This document shows, piece by piece, positions 14,001 to 26,844 of a stretch of 64,000 nucleotides of DNA. The notes under the pieces were generated by a model that did no database searches, was not told where the DNA came from, and was given only the letters and a program-made list of their open reading frames with translations. The stretch lies in the NCBI GenBank assembly GCA_012064415.1, contig SSNU01000135.1, forward strand, positions 62,001 through 126,000, in the 5' to 3' direction. The translations under genes and the position numbers were made by a program. Source of the DNA: Gyrodactylus bullatarudis. Its lineage: Eukaryota > Platyhelminthes > Monogenea > Gyrodactylidea > Gyrodactylidae. Numbering within the stretch: position 1 is the first letter of the stretch; every line of letters begins with the position of its first letter.

Positions 14001-17000
14001 GAACACGCAATACCGGATGAATCATTGGTGGATGTTTGTCTTTTGGTTTAGGTTATTTTTTTGCCGCAAATAAGAGAGGAAAAACATCATTTTATAATCA
14101 TCTTGAGTCACGCAGACAACGAAAAGGAGAGTAAAAATTTTTTTTCGAGAAGTTGATTGAAAAAAGAGGATTTTCTTGAATCTATGGAAATCTTATCTTA
14201 GAGGGAATGGTAAAAATAAATCAGTGAGACTCCAAAATTTTCATACGTGTCAGTTTCAGTGGATAATTGAAAAATAAGATCGAATTAAAACTTGAAATTC
14301 TCAAAAAATGCATAAACTGGAGCTATCATTATTTTGTTGTAATTCTTCTCTTGTTCCAAAGACTGAGAACATCCCTCTTTTGATATAAAGCTATTCTCGA
14401 TGGATTTGGGAATTCATGATTTTTACAAAAATCTCATTTTTTCATCAAGATATCGAAAATTTTGAAAGATTTTTTGGTAACTGATCCAAACTTTTACTGA
14501 ATTCAGAAAAAAAAATTTGGAAAAAGTTTTTTTTAGGAAACTTTTAGAGAAATTTTAAAATCCGAGATTTTAAAAATTTTTTTAAACTTTGAGTTGAAAA
14601 TTTTTGTTGATTTCAAGGTCTGAGAGGAATCAAACGTTATTTTTCAGGATCATCATTAGACAAAGAAAATATTTACTCTTATTCATTTTTTTGAAAAAAA
14701 CACACTATTTACGTGCGAAAGTCCTCTTCCTATTTTTCGATCATTTTTACTGCTTGGAAAATGTTAAATAGGGTGATCCAAGATCATTTCAAAATGACGG
14801 GTTTTTACAAAAAAATGAATAAGAGTAAATATTTTCTTTGTCTAATGATGATCCTGAAAAATAACGTTTGATTCCTCTCAGACCTTGAAATCAACAAAAA
14901 TTTTCAACTCAAAGTTTAAAAAAATTTTAAAAATCTCGGATTTTAAAATTTCTCTAAAATTTTCCAAAAAAACCTTTTTCTCAATTCAGTAAAAGTGTAC
15001 ATTTTGAATCAGCTACCAAAAAATCTTTCAAAATTTTCGATACCTTTTTTTTGTAAAAATCATGAATTCCCAAATCCATCGAGAATAGCTTTATATCTTA
15101 GCCCACTGTATCATCAGTGATGTGAATACCTTTTACAAAGCATAAAATAGTTCTGTATTTACTCCTAATTATTACTTATAAGTAGGTCTTAAGGAAGAGC
15201 TATTTTTTATTTAGTCTATTAATACTTTATACAAGGTGAATGGCTGAGTTGCGATAATCTGAAATAAGAAACTCGTCAATGATTTTAAAATAAACAAATG
15301 GAGTCATCTGATTGAAAAACACGGCGGTATGTTACAAGATTGGAAATGATTTCAACTCTAAAAACTCAACTCGTCTGATTTTCTAAGCTGCATCCAGCCT
15401 GAAATTTTGAGACGATTCGAATGTGTTTAAGAAGAGTTATTAAGAAAGTTAGTTAAATAAAATAAAAACTAAATCTTAGACCAAAATATACACGTTATAC
15501 CATATTTGGAGAGTAATTTGTAATTTGATGATGAAGATTCTTATAAATAAAAAACATATATATATATTGAAATCCTATTTTATCAGTTGAGAAATTCACT
15601 AATAAATTTTATTCATGAAAGTTGATCGTGAACTTAGACATCATGTTTAAGGATGATGGAGTGAAAGGGAAAAAAATTTACAGGATCCTCAAATTTCATT
15701 GGTTGATGCTTATCTTGAATACTATTGGTCAGATGGGGGTGGAGGTGGAAATAACAATCTGTCTTGATGTGTAACACATTCACTAGCCATCATGTGTGTA
15801 AATGACTGTAATATTCTATACTCAATGAGCTGTGACTTATTGAGTGACAATATTTTATGTCAAAAGCCACTCCAAGAGATCGAAGAGAAAAAAGAACATT
15901 TGAAACTTTTACCCGTAGAATTCGAAAATGGAATCACCTTGATTTTATCTCTTGAAATGAAAATTTTAACCGTTTCCTGGGTCTGAATAAGATCATTTTC
16001 GTCAACAGCATATATTCGGAAACCCAAAAAAATTTTCCCAGGGTATCTTAAGGGTTAAAGGAAGGGGATATTTATCGTGATTTGTAGAGAAATGTGACAA
16101 ATCTAAATTCAGACAATAAAATAGCAGGGACTGACTATATAATAAATATCCTATTCCATTCATACAAGACAACATTTTTGAAAATGGAATGAAATGTTTC
16201 TTTATCTAACAGAAGATTGGACATTTCTGTAAATGTGTAAATTGTAAGGAAATGTGTCGTTTTTTGTTGACTTTTTTATCGATATTATATTCGAATGGTA
16301 TTTCTTTCCAGAATGAATTGCCTCTTTGTGTGTGAGATATTGTAATAGCTACACAGAGAAATAGAGAGTAGCTATTGAATTTCAGTCTTACTTGACGATT
16401 AGTCATTAAAAATTAACAACAAGAAAGAGAGAGGCCTTCCCTTCCTCCACAATGACAAAAAGGAGAGAGAGAGAGAAAGAAAGACTGAGACTTATCCATT
16501 GAAATGTAGTAATTTTTCATGAAAAACATGAATGATGATTATGCAGTGCAAACATAATATGCACAAATAGACTGTGAGGAGAGGGTGTACTATAGATGTC
16601 GTTTTGTTATTTTCCTTACAAAAGTATACAAAAAGTACAAGACAGAATGATACAAGTCAATTCCGAAAAGCAAAAGAGAGAGAAGGCAGTTTACATTTTG
16701 ACTTGACAGAGAGATACCTTTTTCTCTGTTAACGTCAGTAAAAGTTTTGACAAAAAAATAGTTTGAAATAACACGCACGAGATATTGAACGATAGAGAAA
16801 AGAACTAATCGAGTGAAAGTTGAGTTTACTATTCCCTCTTTGATATCGATAGAGAATTATGAATTCACGTAAATGTTTGAAATATGTCAGAAAATCCACT
16901 TGGTATAGATCAAACATTAAGAATTAAAATTGAAAATTTGTATCACAGCCTAATGTACCTTAGATGATCACATTTAAACGATAGTCGTTGACAAAGAGAA

Positions 17001-20000
17001 TTTTGGCTTCTAGCTCATACCTTCTAGATATAAAAAATACCATTAAAAAGTAAAACTTCTTAGTCTTTTATATAAGTCTTTTTACAAGAACCTCGATATT
17101 TCTCTCCGGATTCACAGAAAAAGGTAATTTTTTGAATCCTAAAACGGATTGACTTAATAAGATGTAGATATTCGAAAAAATTCCGAAAAAATTCAATCTG
17201 ACCGAAATTAGGCCATTTTTCAAATTTCGAAAATGTACCAAATTTCCACTTTTTCAACTTTTGAACTCAAAATTTTTATCGACTTCTATGATTCGAAGCA
17301 GTTAAATGTAGATATTTGGGATTATCAGATGAAGAATTCAAATTCATTTGTAGAAGTTCACTGAAGTTCGTCATTACTGTGGGAAATCGAGCCATTTGAA
17401 TTTTTCGATTATCACGAAGGCAAATTATCCAAAATCTGGAAGTTTAACTTTTTCTCGGAAACAGTAAGATCTTCGCTATCTCTAGGGCCAAATTCGAATT
17501 CTTTGTCTAATGTTGATCCCAAATATCTACATTTGACTGCTTCGAATCATCGGAATCGATAAAAAAGTTGAAAAAGTGGAAATTTGGTACATTTTCGGAA
17601 TTTGAAAAATGGCCTAATTTCGGTCAGATTGAATTTTTTCGGAATTTTTTCGAATATCTACATCTTATTAAGTCAATCCGTTTTAGGATTCAAAAAATTA
17701 TTTTTTTCGTGAATCCGGAGAGAAATATTGATTTTTTTTGTAAAAATAGTAAATTCTCATCTTCATGTTAACTAGCTTTAGATATGATTACCCGGAACTT
17801 TTTGATTCATCAATATTCTCAAAAATACTAATTTGTTTTTTTATTGAATTAGAAAACGACAAACGTTTTAGTTCACAACATTATTTAACAGTTTTTACCA
17901 AAATTTTTGTCAGATAAACTGGTAGGTATTTAAAGTTGGTTGATATGAAGTTGAGAATCTATCAATTTTACAGAAATCTCGATATTTTCATCAAGAATTT
18001 GAACTTTTTAAAGATTTTTTGGTATCTTACTCATGTTGCCCACCTTCACCAGTTGAAGGAAAAAAATTTTGAAAATAAAAAAATTTTATGAAAAAATGGC
18101 CATTTTTCAAATTTCGATTTGGCGCCAGAATCCCATTTTTTCGAACTTTGAAGCGAAAATTTTTATTGATTTGAAATTTGGAGCTCCAAAAAATCTTTAA
18201 AAAGTTCGAATTTTTGATGAAAATATCAAGATTTCTGTAAAAATGATAGATTCCCAACTTCATATCAATTAGCTTTACTTTAAAATTTGAACCTGATCTT
18301 TTCGAGAATCTACAGGATGATTGCCAAGAAACCGAAATATTCAAGACAAACTGATTATGAAAAAAATATTGTCAATAATCTTAAAAGAATTGCAAAAATT
18401 GTTATCAGGGGTTTTAATGACGAGGGATTGCAGAGACTGTTAAAAATCTAAAGGGCGGGACGATATTTTTTAGAAAAATAAAACAAGGAAAAATCGAAAA
18501 AATGCAGCCGAAAGAGAGCAATGCCTTATTGTTTCTTCGATAATTGGATAACAAATGCCAACCCAAACCTAACAAGATTAAGCGAGGATTTTGGTATATG
18601 GATTCACCACAAACGAAGGAACTGATTACCTTGTTTTCATAGACAGAAGACTCAATTCAAAAGCATATGAACAAGTTCTGGAAGGTCTCTTAACCCCATC
18701 GGTCCCAGAGGTCGTATACGACCTTTAAACCAATTATTTTAGACCGTTTTCTTATTGATTTGAAGGGGTTAAAGAAGAAATCGAAAATTGCCAAATAATT
18801 TTTCAACAAGATAGTGCATTTTGTCATCGTTCTTCATCAAGAAAAAAAAAGGTTTCAAGAGAATGAAATAGCAGTGTTGCCTTGGCCAGCTCTAGGCCCA
18901 GACATGAACCCTATTGAGAACTTGTGGGGAATTTTATCTCAGAAAGTTTACTCTCAATAAAGAGTATTTTTAAGCAGGCAAGAGCTCATAAAAAAGATTG
19001 AGAAAGAGTGGACATTAATTCCTAAAGAGAATTTGGCAAATTTATATTGCTCTATGTCAAAAATTAGTAGAAGGATAACGAGACTTTACTAAATGAATGT
19101 GAACAAGCTGGTAGTAAAGAAGGCTAGTTTAATCCTTAAAATCCCAGAGAATTTTTTTCGATCCAAAACTTGGGTATCTTGAAGGTATAGGAGTAAGATT
19201 TCAGGCAATTGCATAGTTGAGTTCTTGATAAAAAGTCATTTTATCTATGACCCTTTAAAAAGACGTTTAAAAAATCAACTTTCTTTTAATTAGTAGAACA
19301 CGTGTTTGACGAGTGATAAAACTTTTTGGCGTATTTCAGGAGATTAATGGATTTCCTAATGAATTAGTTAGTTTGATAAGCAAAGTATGATCTCTAGATA
19401 GTGGTTAGTTTTTGAAATTTGCTGACTCGAATTAATCATCTAGTCGATATTGTAAGAATATCATTTAACAAAATGTAATTATTAGAATGATTGCTAGCAA
19501 GAGATTCTACAATGTCTTGGCTATTTACGCTAAACTTTAAAGGGTCAAATTCTGATTAAAAACTATGTAACTAATTAAAATGTCATTAATTAAAGGTTGA
19601 AAAATAAAAGACACTCAGAGTTGTAGAGAAAAAAATATTGTTGTAGAGAAAAAGAGATAGGTTATGAAACATACTGGATAATATGTTTATACAATGTTGA
19701 ACGTGTTCGAATTTGACTAGAAAGCGGTTTGTATACAAGAGAGTTTCTCTCGTGAGAGAAATACTAATAAAGACTGTTTAGATACATACTTGCATACAAT
19801 GACTTGGGAATACCCTAGAGGGAGAGGGAAGTAACACAGTTTAAAAGAGGAAGCATTTATCATTTTGATTACTACTTTCCTTTAGGTAACCAAACCTTGT
19901 GCCTTTTTCCCCATATTTGCTTAAAGCGAGCGAGCAAGAGAGAGAGAGATGGGTATAGTTTTGGATAAATGGCTAAAAATGTCAAAATTATCTGAGAGAA

Positions 20001-23000
20001 TTGAATGATAATCAATTTTGGTGTGTATGAAAGAGAGAGAAAGAGGGGAAAAGTAGTGAAGATGAAGAAGGCAGAGAGAGGATGAGAAATGGGTTTTCTT
20101 TTGTTCTAATCTGTACTAATATGACTACAAATAGATGTTATGTGTGGGTGATGTTTGGAAAAGATTTCCCTCTATTAAATGCATGAATGACTAGAGGCCG
20201 GGGGGAATGGAAGGAATGAAAAGGTTGGATTTGTAGTCAGATTTGAGTGGGTTCTTTTCTCTCCTTTGGTAAAATTAATGTGAGCTTTCTGCTTTCCGAA
20301 ACAAACATGCAGGATGAAAATTGATTAGAGAGGATGGGATTTTGGGGAGGGGGTGTTAGTGTGAAACCTCATTAATCATTTCAATGGAATTGTAGGATGG
20401 ATAAGAGGAAGGAAACAGGTACGGAAGATTCCTTCAAATTCTATGAGTTTAAAATTTCCAACCGCGCCAAGAAAACTTAATCTTAGCAAAATAATAAGGG
20501 TAATACAAAATTTTATTTCCCCAGACAATGTTCCATGCTTAATGAAAAATTATTTTTTTAACCGAGAAAAACACATTTTCGAAAATCAAAATGAGGGATT
20601 TTCATGTTCTGATATACAAAAATCCTATTTTCACTAAAATGATCAAAATCTAACTAATTTCCTAGGAATTTATTACAAAATGTTACAAATCTTACTTTAA
20701 GCCCTAATTTATTCAAAATGTTACAAAAACTATTCAAAAATCTCAATTTTGTCCTTTCTCGTAGTGAAATTCATTGAAAAAATCTTGGCGCGTGTTCAAA
20801 AATCGTCGGTTTCAATCGTGATTTTGTATATCAAAAGAAACACGAATGTCTATGGTTTTATAGAAAATAATGCTTAGTTTTCTATTATCTTCAAAATGAG
20901 ATTAAGGCTGGGAAATCCTACTCTAATGAATATAAGATGAGGTCAAATATATCTCGTTAAATGTGTGACAGAAAATGAAAAAGGAGTAGAATCTAGAAAT
21001 GAAGCTCTGTTTTCAACTTAATTAGCTGTCAGGAATTAAATTGTTACATAGTTCTCGCGTGACACCAACTGTGATGAGGAATATGCCAGAATGAAGTGCC
21101 CAAAAAAAAAGATTTTTTCCAAAATGGTGGAGAAAAGAAACAAAGTGAACAATATGTGCTCTTTTGGGATAGCTTGACATGCTTTTGTGATACTTTTAAC
21201 TTCAAGGTAAAAATGATTAATAGCCAGATAATTTGAGATGCAATCGACATGTGGGAAAGGTTTAATGAATCAGACACAGAGTATGGATCTACACACAACA
21301 CCAGGTGTAAAACAAATGGTTGGAATAATAAATCTGTTCAAGAATGAGAATTGCGGCATATGGCTTGTCAATTATGTCGAAATGGAACTATTAAAGAAAG
21401 AAAGGAGAAATATGCCATTTTCAATACTTTCTGAGTAGTTTTTCATAGACTAGAAAAAGCCTTTGATTAGTGGGAATTAGTGGCTAAAAGACAACGTTCC
21501 AAGTTAAACATTGAGTAGTGAGACAAGCAAAGTGATGGTAAATTTTGGTATTTTACTAAACCTGTAAAAGAGATTGATATCAAAAAGGAAAGGATAGAGA
21601 AAGGATATTGATTCGAAAATAATAATGGGAAATCTTTTGGAAAAGGTCAGAACTGACAAAATCAAAGAGTAATAATGAAACTACCACAGAGGTGAGGGAA
21701 TATGTGAAAAACGAGTGATTATGATTAATATTCCCCACAGCCCATCTTAACAAGGATTGATAAAAAGAAAAAAAACACGAGAATTCTGATTACCAATGAA
21801 AACGAAAAACTTACAGACAACTATGAGATCAAAATCCATCTTCTTCATGCCGGCCTCATTCTCGAGGGAGAACTGATAGCGTCCAGCATGAGTTTCACTG
21901 ACTCTTTGGAAATTGATCGAATATCCATTATGATCTGTGTAGATGGGAAGATTTGAGTTGGTTGAATTTCTACTGGGGATGTATTGCTTCAACTTTTCTG
22001 AGTACCATCGTCCGAGAGGAAATGGATTTGAAATGTTCTCATCAATGAAAGACTTTTGTGGTGTCGAATCCGTGTAATAACGAATGGATAACGGTTCACC
22101 TAGGATGGCTGGAAATGGTCTACCTCGACGAATGAGGGGCGAGAAATTCTTCATCTCCAAATCTTCAAGGACTATTCAGAGATGAAATAATTTGATTTAT
22201 TCAAAGAAACTAATGATAGTAAAAGGAGACTCACATGCAACTTCGACCCTCTGCATAAAGGTCACTTCAAACTCTTCCGAAATACCCTTGATTTCACATT
22301 TGTAATAATTGGCTAGATTTCGATTAAAGTTGTTAATAATCAACTCATGGCCCTCAACCTTGATATCTTTCGGATCGAGACTATTGATCTGATTAAAGGT
22401 ACCGCCGAGAGTTTTTGTATAGGTCCAATGAAAAGTTAAAGGATGTCCCTCATTGTACTTGATGCTATCGGAGCATTGGAGCTTTTGGGATGACTGAACA
22501 CTCCAATATTTCGGCTCAATGTAAACATTGCTCTGAGCACTAAATTCTTCTCGGTCATCTGAAAAATGAGGTAAGATCAATAATTATTGCGAGGGAAATT
22601 GAATTATGCAAATTTCTTGTATAGAATAGGATAGAATCGATAAATTCTCTTTGGAAAGAAAGATTACTAACCAAAGTTTTGAAAGAGTATAGAGGAACGA
22701 CTGATTGCATAGCCAGAAGAGTGTCTAACTGAACAGGAATATGTTCCATAATGCTGGGGACCGAGGCTTTCAATTTCAAGCTGTCCGAATGAGTTGATCA
22801 CAGTCTCTGGCATTCGTCTAGAAAAGAATTGCCATTTAATTTAATGAATTTATTGCATAGTGAACCGTGGATTACTCACGTGGAACCATCACGAAACCAA
22901 AATATATTCGAAGGTTGTACAGGGGGGAAGGCTTCAGATAGACATGAGAGGACAACTTTATTACCTTCCTTGATGCTAGATAAATCATCAAAATTGGTTC

Positions 23001-24077
23001 GTAGTTCAACAATCGGATTCAAATCTAGAATGGAAAATTATATATGATTACGGGTATTTTTGTGTTGGTAACAACTATTAAAACGTAATTTTCATATAAC
23101 CATGCAAGAATATTAATTATGCAAATAATATGCACTGTTTTAGATGAGATCTAATCTCTACAAGGTTTTCAAATTCATATCATTGAAAACGAGTTATTTG
23201 GAAACCAAGCTAGACTACTCATTAATCTTAGATATGGAAAAAAAGGCGAAAATATGGACAATTAAAAGTGATTTATTAAGGAAGATACATCCGTTCCGAG
23301 GACAGTAATCATTTTGAGCAAACAGTATGAGGACGAAATTAATGAAAAAGTCCAAAAATCAAACTCACAATAGATATTAACTTCAGCCGATGAACTACCT
23401 TGTGAGAAATCGGTTGTTGTATTGAGAGCATGACATTCGTAGGAGCCCTTGTCTAGATTAAAATCAACATTCGGAATATAGAGGTCTCTTTGCATTTTCA
23501 ATTGATAACGGCTATTCTCTGAGTTGGTCTCGAGCATTTCCCGATTGCGAAGCCATCGATATTTAATTGAATCGTTCACATTAACAGCACAAGACATCGT
23601 CAGACTCTTGCCCTCTTCTACATCCTGTGACTGGGGATTTGCAATGAAATAAAAACTGTCGGATATGGCCACTGAAAAAGTCAAGAAAAATGGGAGGAAT
23701 CAATTTCTCTTTTCTTCCAAAAGGGGAGAATGACTCAATTTCGAAAAGAATTTCGAACAGTACAGTCATCTGGCACATAATGAACGTGAATATTTTCTAT
23801 GTTTGATGCGCAATTTTTCTATGGTTAATTGAAATTTTATCGAATTTATCTCAATTTTTGACATATTGATTAAATCTTCTAATTTGTATAAATAATAATC
23901 ATGATTATAGAGATGACAATTTCAAGGTAAAAATAAGGTTAAGCATTAAACACACCCAAGTGAAGCTTCTGACAGATGAAAATGTTAATTTTAAAAATAA
24001 GATTACTCACAAGCCAAATTAATTCGAAGGTAGAGTAAAAAGCTGATTAGCACATTAATGCATGAAAATAATTCCAT
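11008..24077 (-). CDS. Seven-Ig-domain single-pass membrane receptor, ten exons
   Basis: Ten exons join in one frame (24077-24011, 23671-23369, 23024-22880, 22817-22672, 22558-22235, 22171-21815, 12520-12402, 12333-11622, 11562-11398, 11333-11008) to give 887 residues. Exon 1 is a signal peptide. Ig1 is about 23-123, Ig2 124-220, Ig3 221-328, Ig4 329-447, Ig5 448-545, then Ig6 and Ig7 to 724. Each has the Cys-Trp-Tyr.Cys pattern except Ig4, which lacks both disulfide cysteines. Most Ig borders sit on phase-1 introns, as usual for Ig genes. A membrane helix (about 743-768) precedes a roughly 115-residue Asn/Gln/Ser-rich tail with scattered Tyr. Seven Ig domains plus one helix is the PTK7 layout, and Ig1 vaguely resembles PTK7, but no kinase domain follows. 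A function in adhesion or signalling is inferred. Its introns are 59 nt or longer, unlike the neighbouring genes. Confidence 0.85.
14382..15097. repeat. Foldback element FB1, about 716 bp
   Basis: Near-perfect inverted repeat: the left arm from GATATAAAGCTATTCTCGAT at 14382 to about 14690 is mirrored by the right arm from about 14815 to 15097. The loop is about 125 bp. It can fold on itself as a single hairpin and has no convincing ORF. A diverged left-half copy lies at 63577-63770, so it is a dispersed family. Confidence 0.8.
17077..17747. repeat. Foldback element FB2, about 670 bp
   Basis: Arms of about 250 bp (17077-17320 and 17500-17747) are inverted copies. Because of the symmetry each arm encodes almost the same 40-residue open frame on opposite strands (starting MKKWKFGTFS), which is a by-product and not a gene. 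A related foldback lies at 32030-32685. Confidence 0.8.
17935..18279. repeat. Foldback element FB3, about 345 bp
   Basis: Arms 17935-18023 and 18186-18279 are inverted copies around a loop that contains GGCGCC and a stretch reading TTTGGCGCCAGAATCCCA. The same loop wording occurs in the foldback at 62363-62989, so the two are related. Confidence 0.75.
18540..19092 (+). pseudogene. Tc1/mariner transposase relic, C-terminal half
   Basis: Broken frames still read as a Tc1-type transposase. KPNKIKRGF and the block DRRLNSKAYEQVLEGLL match the intact-looking copy at 51.4-52.2 kb. FQQDSAFCHRSS carries the second catalytic Asp. GPDMNPIENLWG carries the third catalytic acid, and KKIEKEWTLIP and SRRI belong to the C-terminus. 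Stops and frameshifts break the frame, and a 75-bp TTAA element sits inside it. It supplies the part of the protein that the copy at 51.09-52.21 kb lacks. Inactive. Confidence 0.8.
18690..18772. mobile_element. 75-bp TTAA-flanked mini-element inside the Tc1 relic
   Basis: TTAA at 18690-18693 and again at 18769-18772 brackets 75 bp that begin CCCC and end GGGG. It interrupts the transposase relic exactly between conserved blocks. A direct TTAA duplication is the signature of piggyBac-type insertion. A perfect palindrome AGGTCGTATACGACCT at 18709-18724 lies near the left end. Same family as 49335-49560 and 52341-52898. Confidence 0.7.
20490..20900 (+). repeat. Diverged copy of the R1 repeat
   Basis: Resembles the plus-oriented repeat at 36440-36907 in order and wording (ACAATGTTC, ACCGAGAAAAACACATTTTC, TCTCGTAGTGAAATTCATTG, CTTGGCGC), but is clearly older. 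Further short copies lie near 25795-26040 (minus) and 37120-37400 (plus). Confidence 0.6.
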
Positions 24078-26844
24078 AGTTGAGTATCCCTTTGGTGTCA
24101 ATGATACATGCCTAGAAGTTTGAGACGTCGAAACTCCTTAGGACAGTGCTAAGTTGTATATGGCAAGAAATATGATTTAAAAAAAACTCTATGTTACCTC
24201 AATACACATGAGAGATTTTAGCCAATAAGAGACGAATGGGTAACTCTGTCTCTCATTGGTCCATTTGATTATTATTAGCTAAAGTGAATGGGAGGTGGAT
24301 TTCATTCTAGCTTATTCATTCATTCATTCACAAGACTCGTAGTGTATGTATGTGTGTGTGTGAGTGTATTACAACTACTACAACTATGACTGATAAAATA
24401 ATACCAGTTTTTTTAAATAATAAGTGATGTGTCTGTATAGATTCGTGTGTGTTTTTGCTGTCAAAAATTGAGAATTTATAATTTAACATGCAGATGTTCT
24501 GTAAACCAGATAGAGAGAGAGAGAGAGAACAGAGAAGAAAAGGGGCCAATGTATCATGTTTTCTTTACCCTGCATGACTGACTGAGTGAGTGAGTGAATA
24601 TGATGAGAAAAACCATGTTATTCGTCTCTCTATTTGGTCTCCTTCTCCTATACGTGCTAAATGCAGCTAATTTGGGGTTTCTTCTTCTCACGACCAAGAA
24701 AAGCATCCTACAGGTATTAGCTCCCGGATACGAATTTGGTGTAAAATGAAAGGATTCTGGTCAAGTTAGAAAATTGAGCTGGTCATTTTTACTTGTAGAG
24801 AAACATTTGGTGAGTAGGAATCTAGAATCTGTTTGTCTTTTAAAGAAATAAACGGAGAACTGTGGTAAAACTGCGAAAGTGAAAAGGATTTGCGTCAAAG
24901 TGTGCACAGAAAGTGTATAATTGCTAGTTGGTTATAGAAAGAAGAAAGAAACTGAGGGAGGGAGTGATTTTATTACCCTTACATTCTACCATAGCGAATA
25001 GTCTACTTGTACGGAGGGTAGTAGAGGAAAGTGAATTTTATTACTTTCGCAGTTTTTTTTGCGTTTTATTCTCCTAATTTATAAGATGATCAGTTTCTTA
25101 TGAAAAAATTTTAAGTTGAGCAGAGTACTAGCAGAGTTTCTTTACCACGTCAAACGATCAGAATAAAGTTTAAATATTTGATTTTTTAAAAATTATTTTT
25201 ATGAAACTACTTGATAGTAAATATCAGAATATAAATACAAAAATTCCGGATGTTTTATTATAAAGTATTTTCTCAGTCTAGTAAACCTAAGCATTTGTTC
25301 AAAAAAAATAGAAATTTCTCAAATGATGCTTGAAAAAATCATTTACAATAATAACTTATCGCTATATGCTGGACATAAACACCTGGCTCTCAGGAAATTC
25401 TCCGGATGAAAAATGTATTTATTTTAGTTAATGTAATTTTAATGCTTGATTCAATTTAGGATGGGAAGAATGTGATTTTCTTCCCCTTTGTGTGAATGGA
25501 ACAAGGTGAAAAGGTATACTTTTGGACATATGGAATGCGAAAGTGGAAAATGCCGCCCCCTGGTCGAAACATGATTAATAAATTGCTTGTTTGTATTACA
25601 CATTAGCATGTGGGTTCAGTCCATGGTATTGTTGAATATTAGTTGTATCATTAATTATATCATATATAGAGGTATGCAATTCGGATAACAATAAACATAC
25701 GCACAGATAAGATTTCCATAAACAAGAAATCGATGAGATTTACAAAGCCAGTGAGAAACTCAACGATACAAAATTTTATCCTTTTACTATTAAGTAATTA
25801 ATTGAGTAGGCCAAATTTTTCAGCTAAGCATTTCTTCCTATAAAACCGTAGGTTTTCGAATTAGTTCTGACATACAAAGTCTCGATTGAAGATGACAATT
25901 TTTTTCAATTTATTTTACTACGAGAAAGGGCAAAATTAAGATTTCTGAATAGTTTTTAAGAATATTTAAAAATAAGGCTCATAGTAAAAATTGAGTATTT
26001 TCCACATGTTAAAAGAAATTCCCAAGGTTTTCTACCACGAAGGAGAATGACACGAGTTTAGAAAGTTAAAAGGTTGAGTTTTATTGTTGATCCCAAATAT
26101 TAGCTTTTTATTGCTTTAAATCGATGAGCCCAAAAGTTTAAAATTTGGCGCATATTCCAAATCCAAACAAATTTTAACAACTTATCTGCTAATTTCATTA
26201 TGTAACAGATGATCACAGTCATCTTTCTTCTAAGAAATCATTAGTAGCTTGTATAATGCAAAATGTGTATTCTAGTAAATGATGATCGAGATGTAACAAT
26301 CCCAAGGGAAAGAAAGGAATTCAGAATAGAATTTGTCTCCTTCTTTCCGAAAAAAATTCGATAGCTGTCTGAGTAGTGTGTTTGCTCGATAGTGAATTAC
26401 TAATTTTGGCCTTACATCTTCCTTTGAAAAACATACATAAATAAGAATAAGTGAAGAAGTAAAAATTTCTATTAAACCTTATGCTTTAAATTTCTATGTA
26501 GACATGCATGACTTCAATTGAAGATGTCAAATATTCAAATTTGCGCCACCATTGAATTTCACTAGGAGAAATGATAGTTTTATATCAAAATTTTTATCGA
26601 TCTCAAAGATTTGAAGCAGTTAAATAGCAGATATTCGAGACCAACATTGAATAAAGAATTCGGATTGGGCCGTGGAGGTAGAGAGGAATCTACTGTTTTC
26701 AAGAAAAAGTTAAACTTTTAAATTTTTGATCATTCCCCTTCAATCAATTCAGATATTACGATTTTCCACAATAATGACGTATTTCTGTGAACTTCTGCAG
26801 CCGAATTTGAATTCCTTATCCAATGTTGGTCTCGAATATCTGCT
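24078..26844. other. Receptor promoter region and start of a gene desert
   Basis: Upstream flank of the Ig receptor. Holds a GT-rich run (about 24340-24365), a GA-rich run (about 24510-24530), an R1-type repeat fragment (25795-26040) and a small inverted repeat (about 26595-26850) whose wording overlaps foldback FB2. I see no coding exon. Confidence 0.5.

Larger units (their letters stand above)
12521..21814 (-). other. Giant 9.3-kb intron of the Ig receptor, repeat-filled
   Basis: Exon 6 ends in phase 1 at 21815 and exon 7 opens in phase 1 at 12520, so this stretch is best read as one intron. Besides the foldback repeats at 14382-15097, 17077-17747 and 17935-18279, the Tc1 relic at 18540-19092 and the repeat copy at 20490-20900, it holds AT-rich sequence with GA-rich runs (about 16450-16490, 19920-20070). 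I recognise no other exon. Confidence 0.7.

Noticed and set aside
17060..17771. Two mirrored open frames encoding almost the same peptide on opposite strands
   Set aside because: They are the two arms of foldback FB2. The symmetry creates the frames and the peptide has no family resemblance.
12521..21814. Two separate Ig genes instead of one gene with a 9.3-kb intron
   Set aside because: The exon at 12520 opens in phase 1, has no initiator Met or signal peptide, and the ten-exon sum closes in frame. The upstream part has no membrane helix or stop of its own. One gene is the simpler reading, though RNA evidence would settle it.
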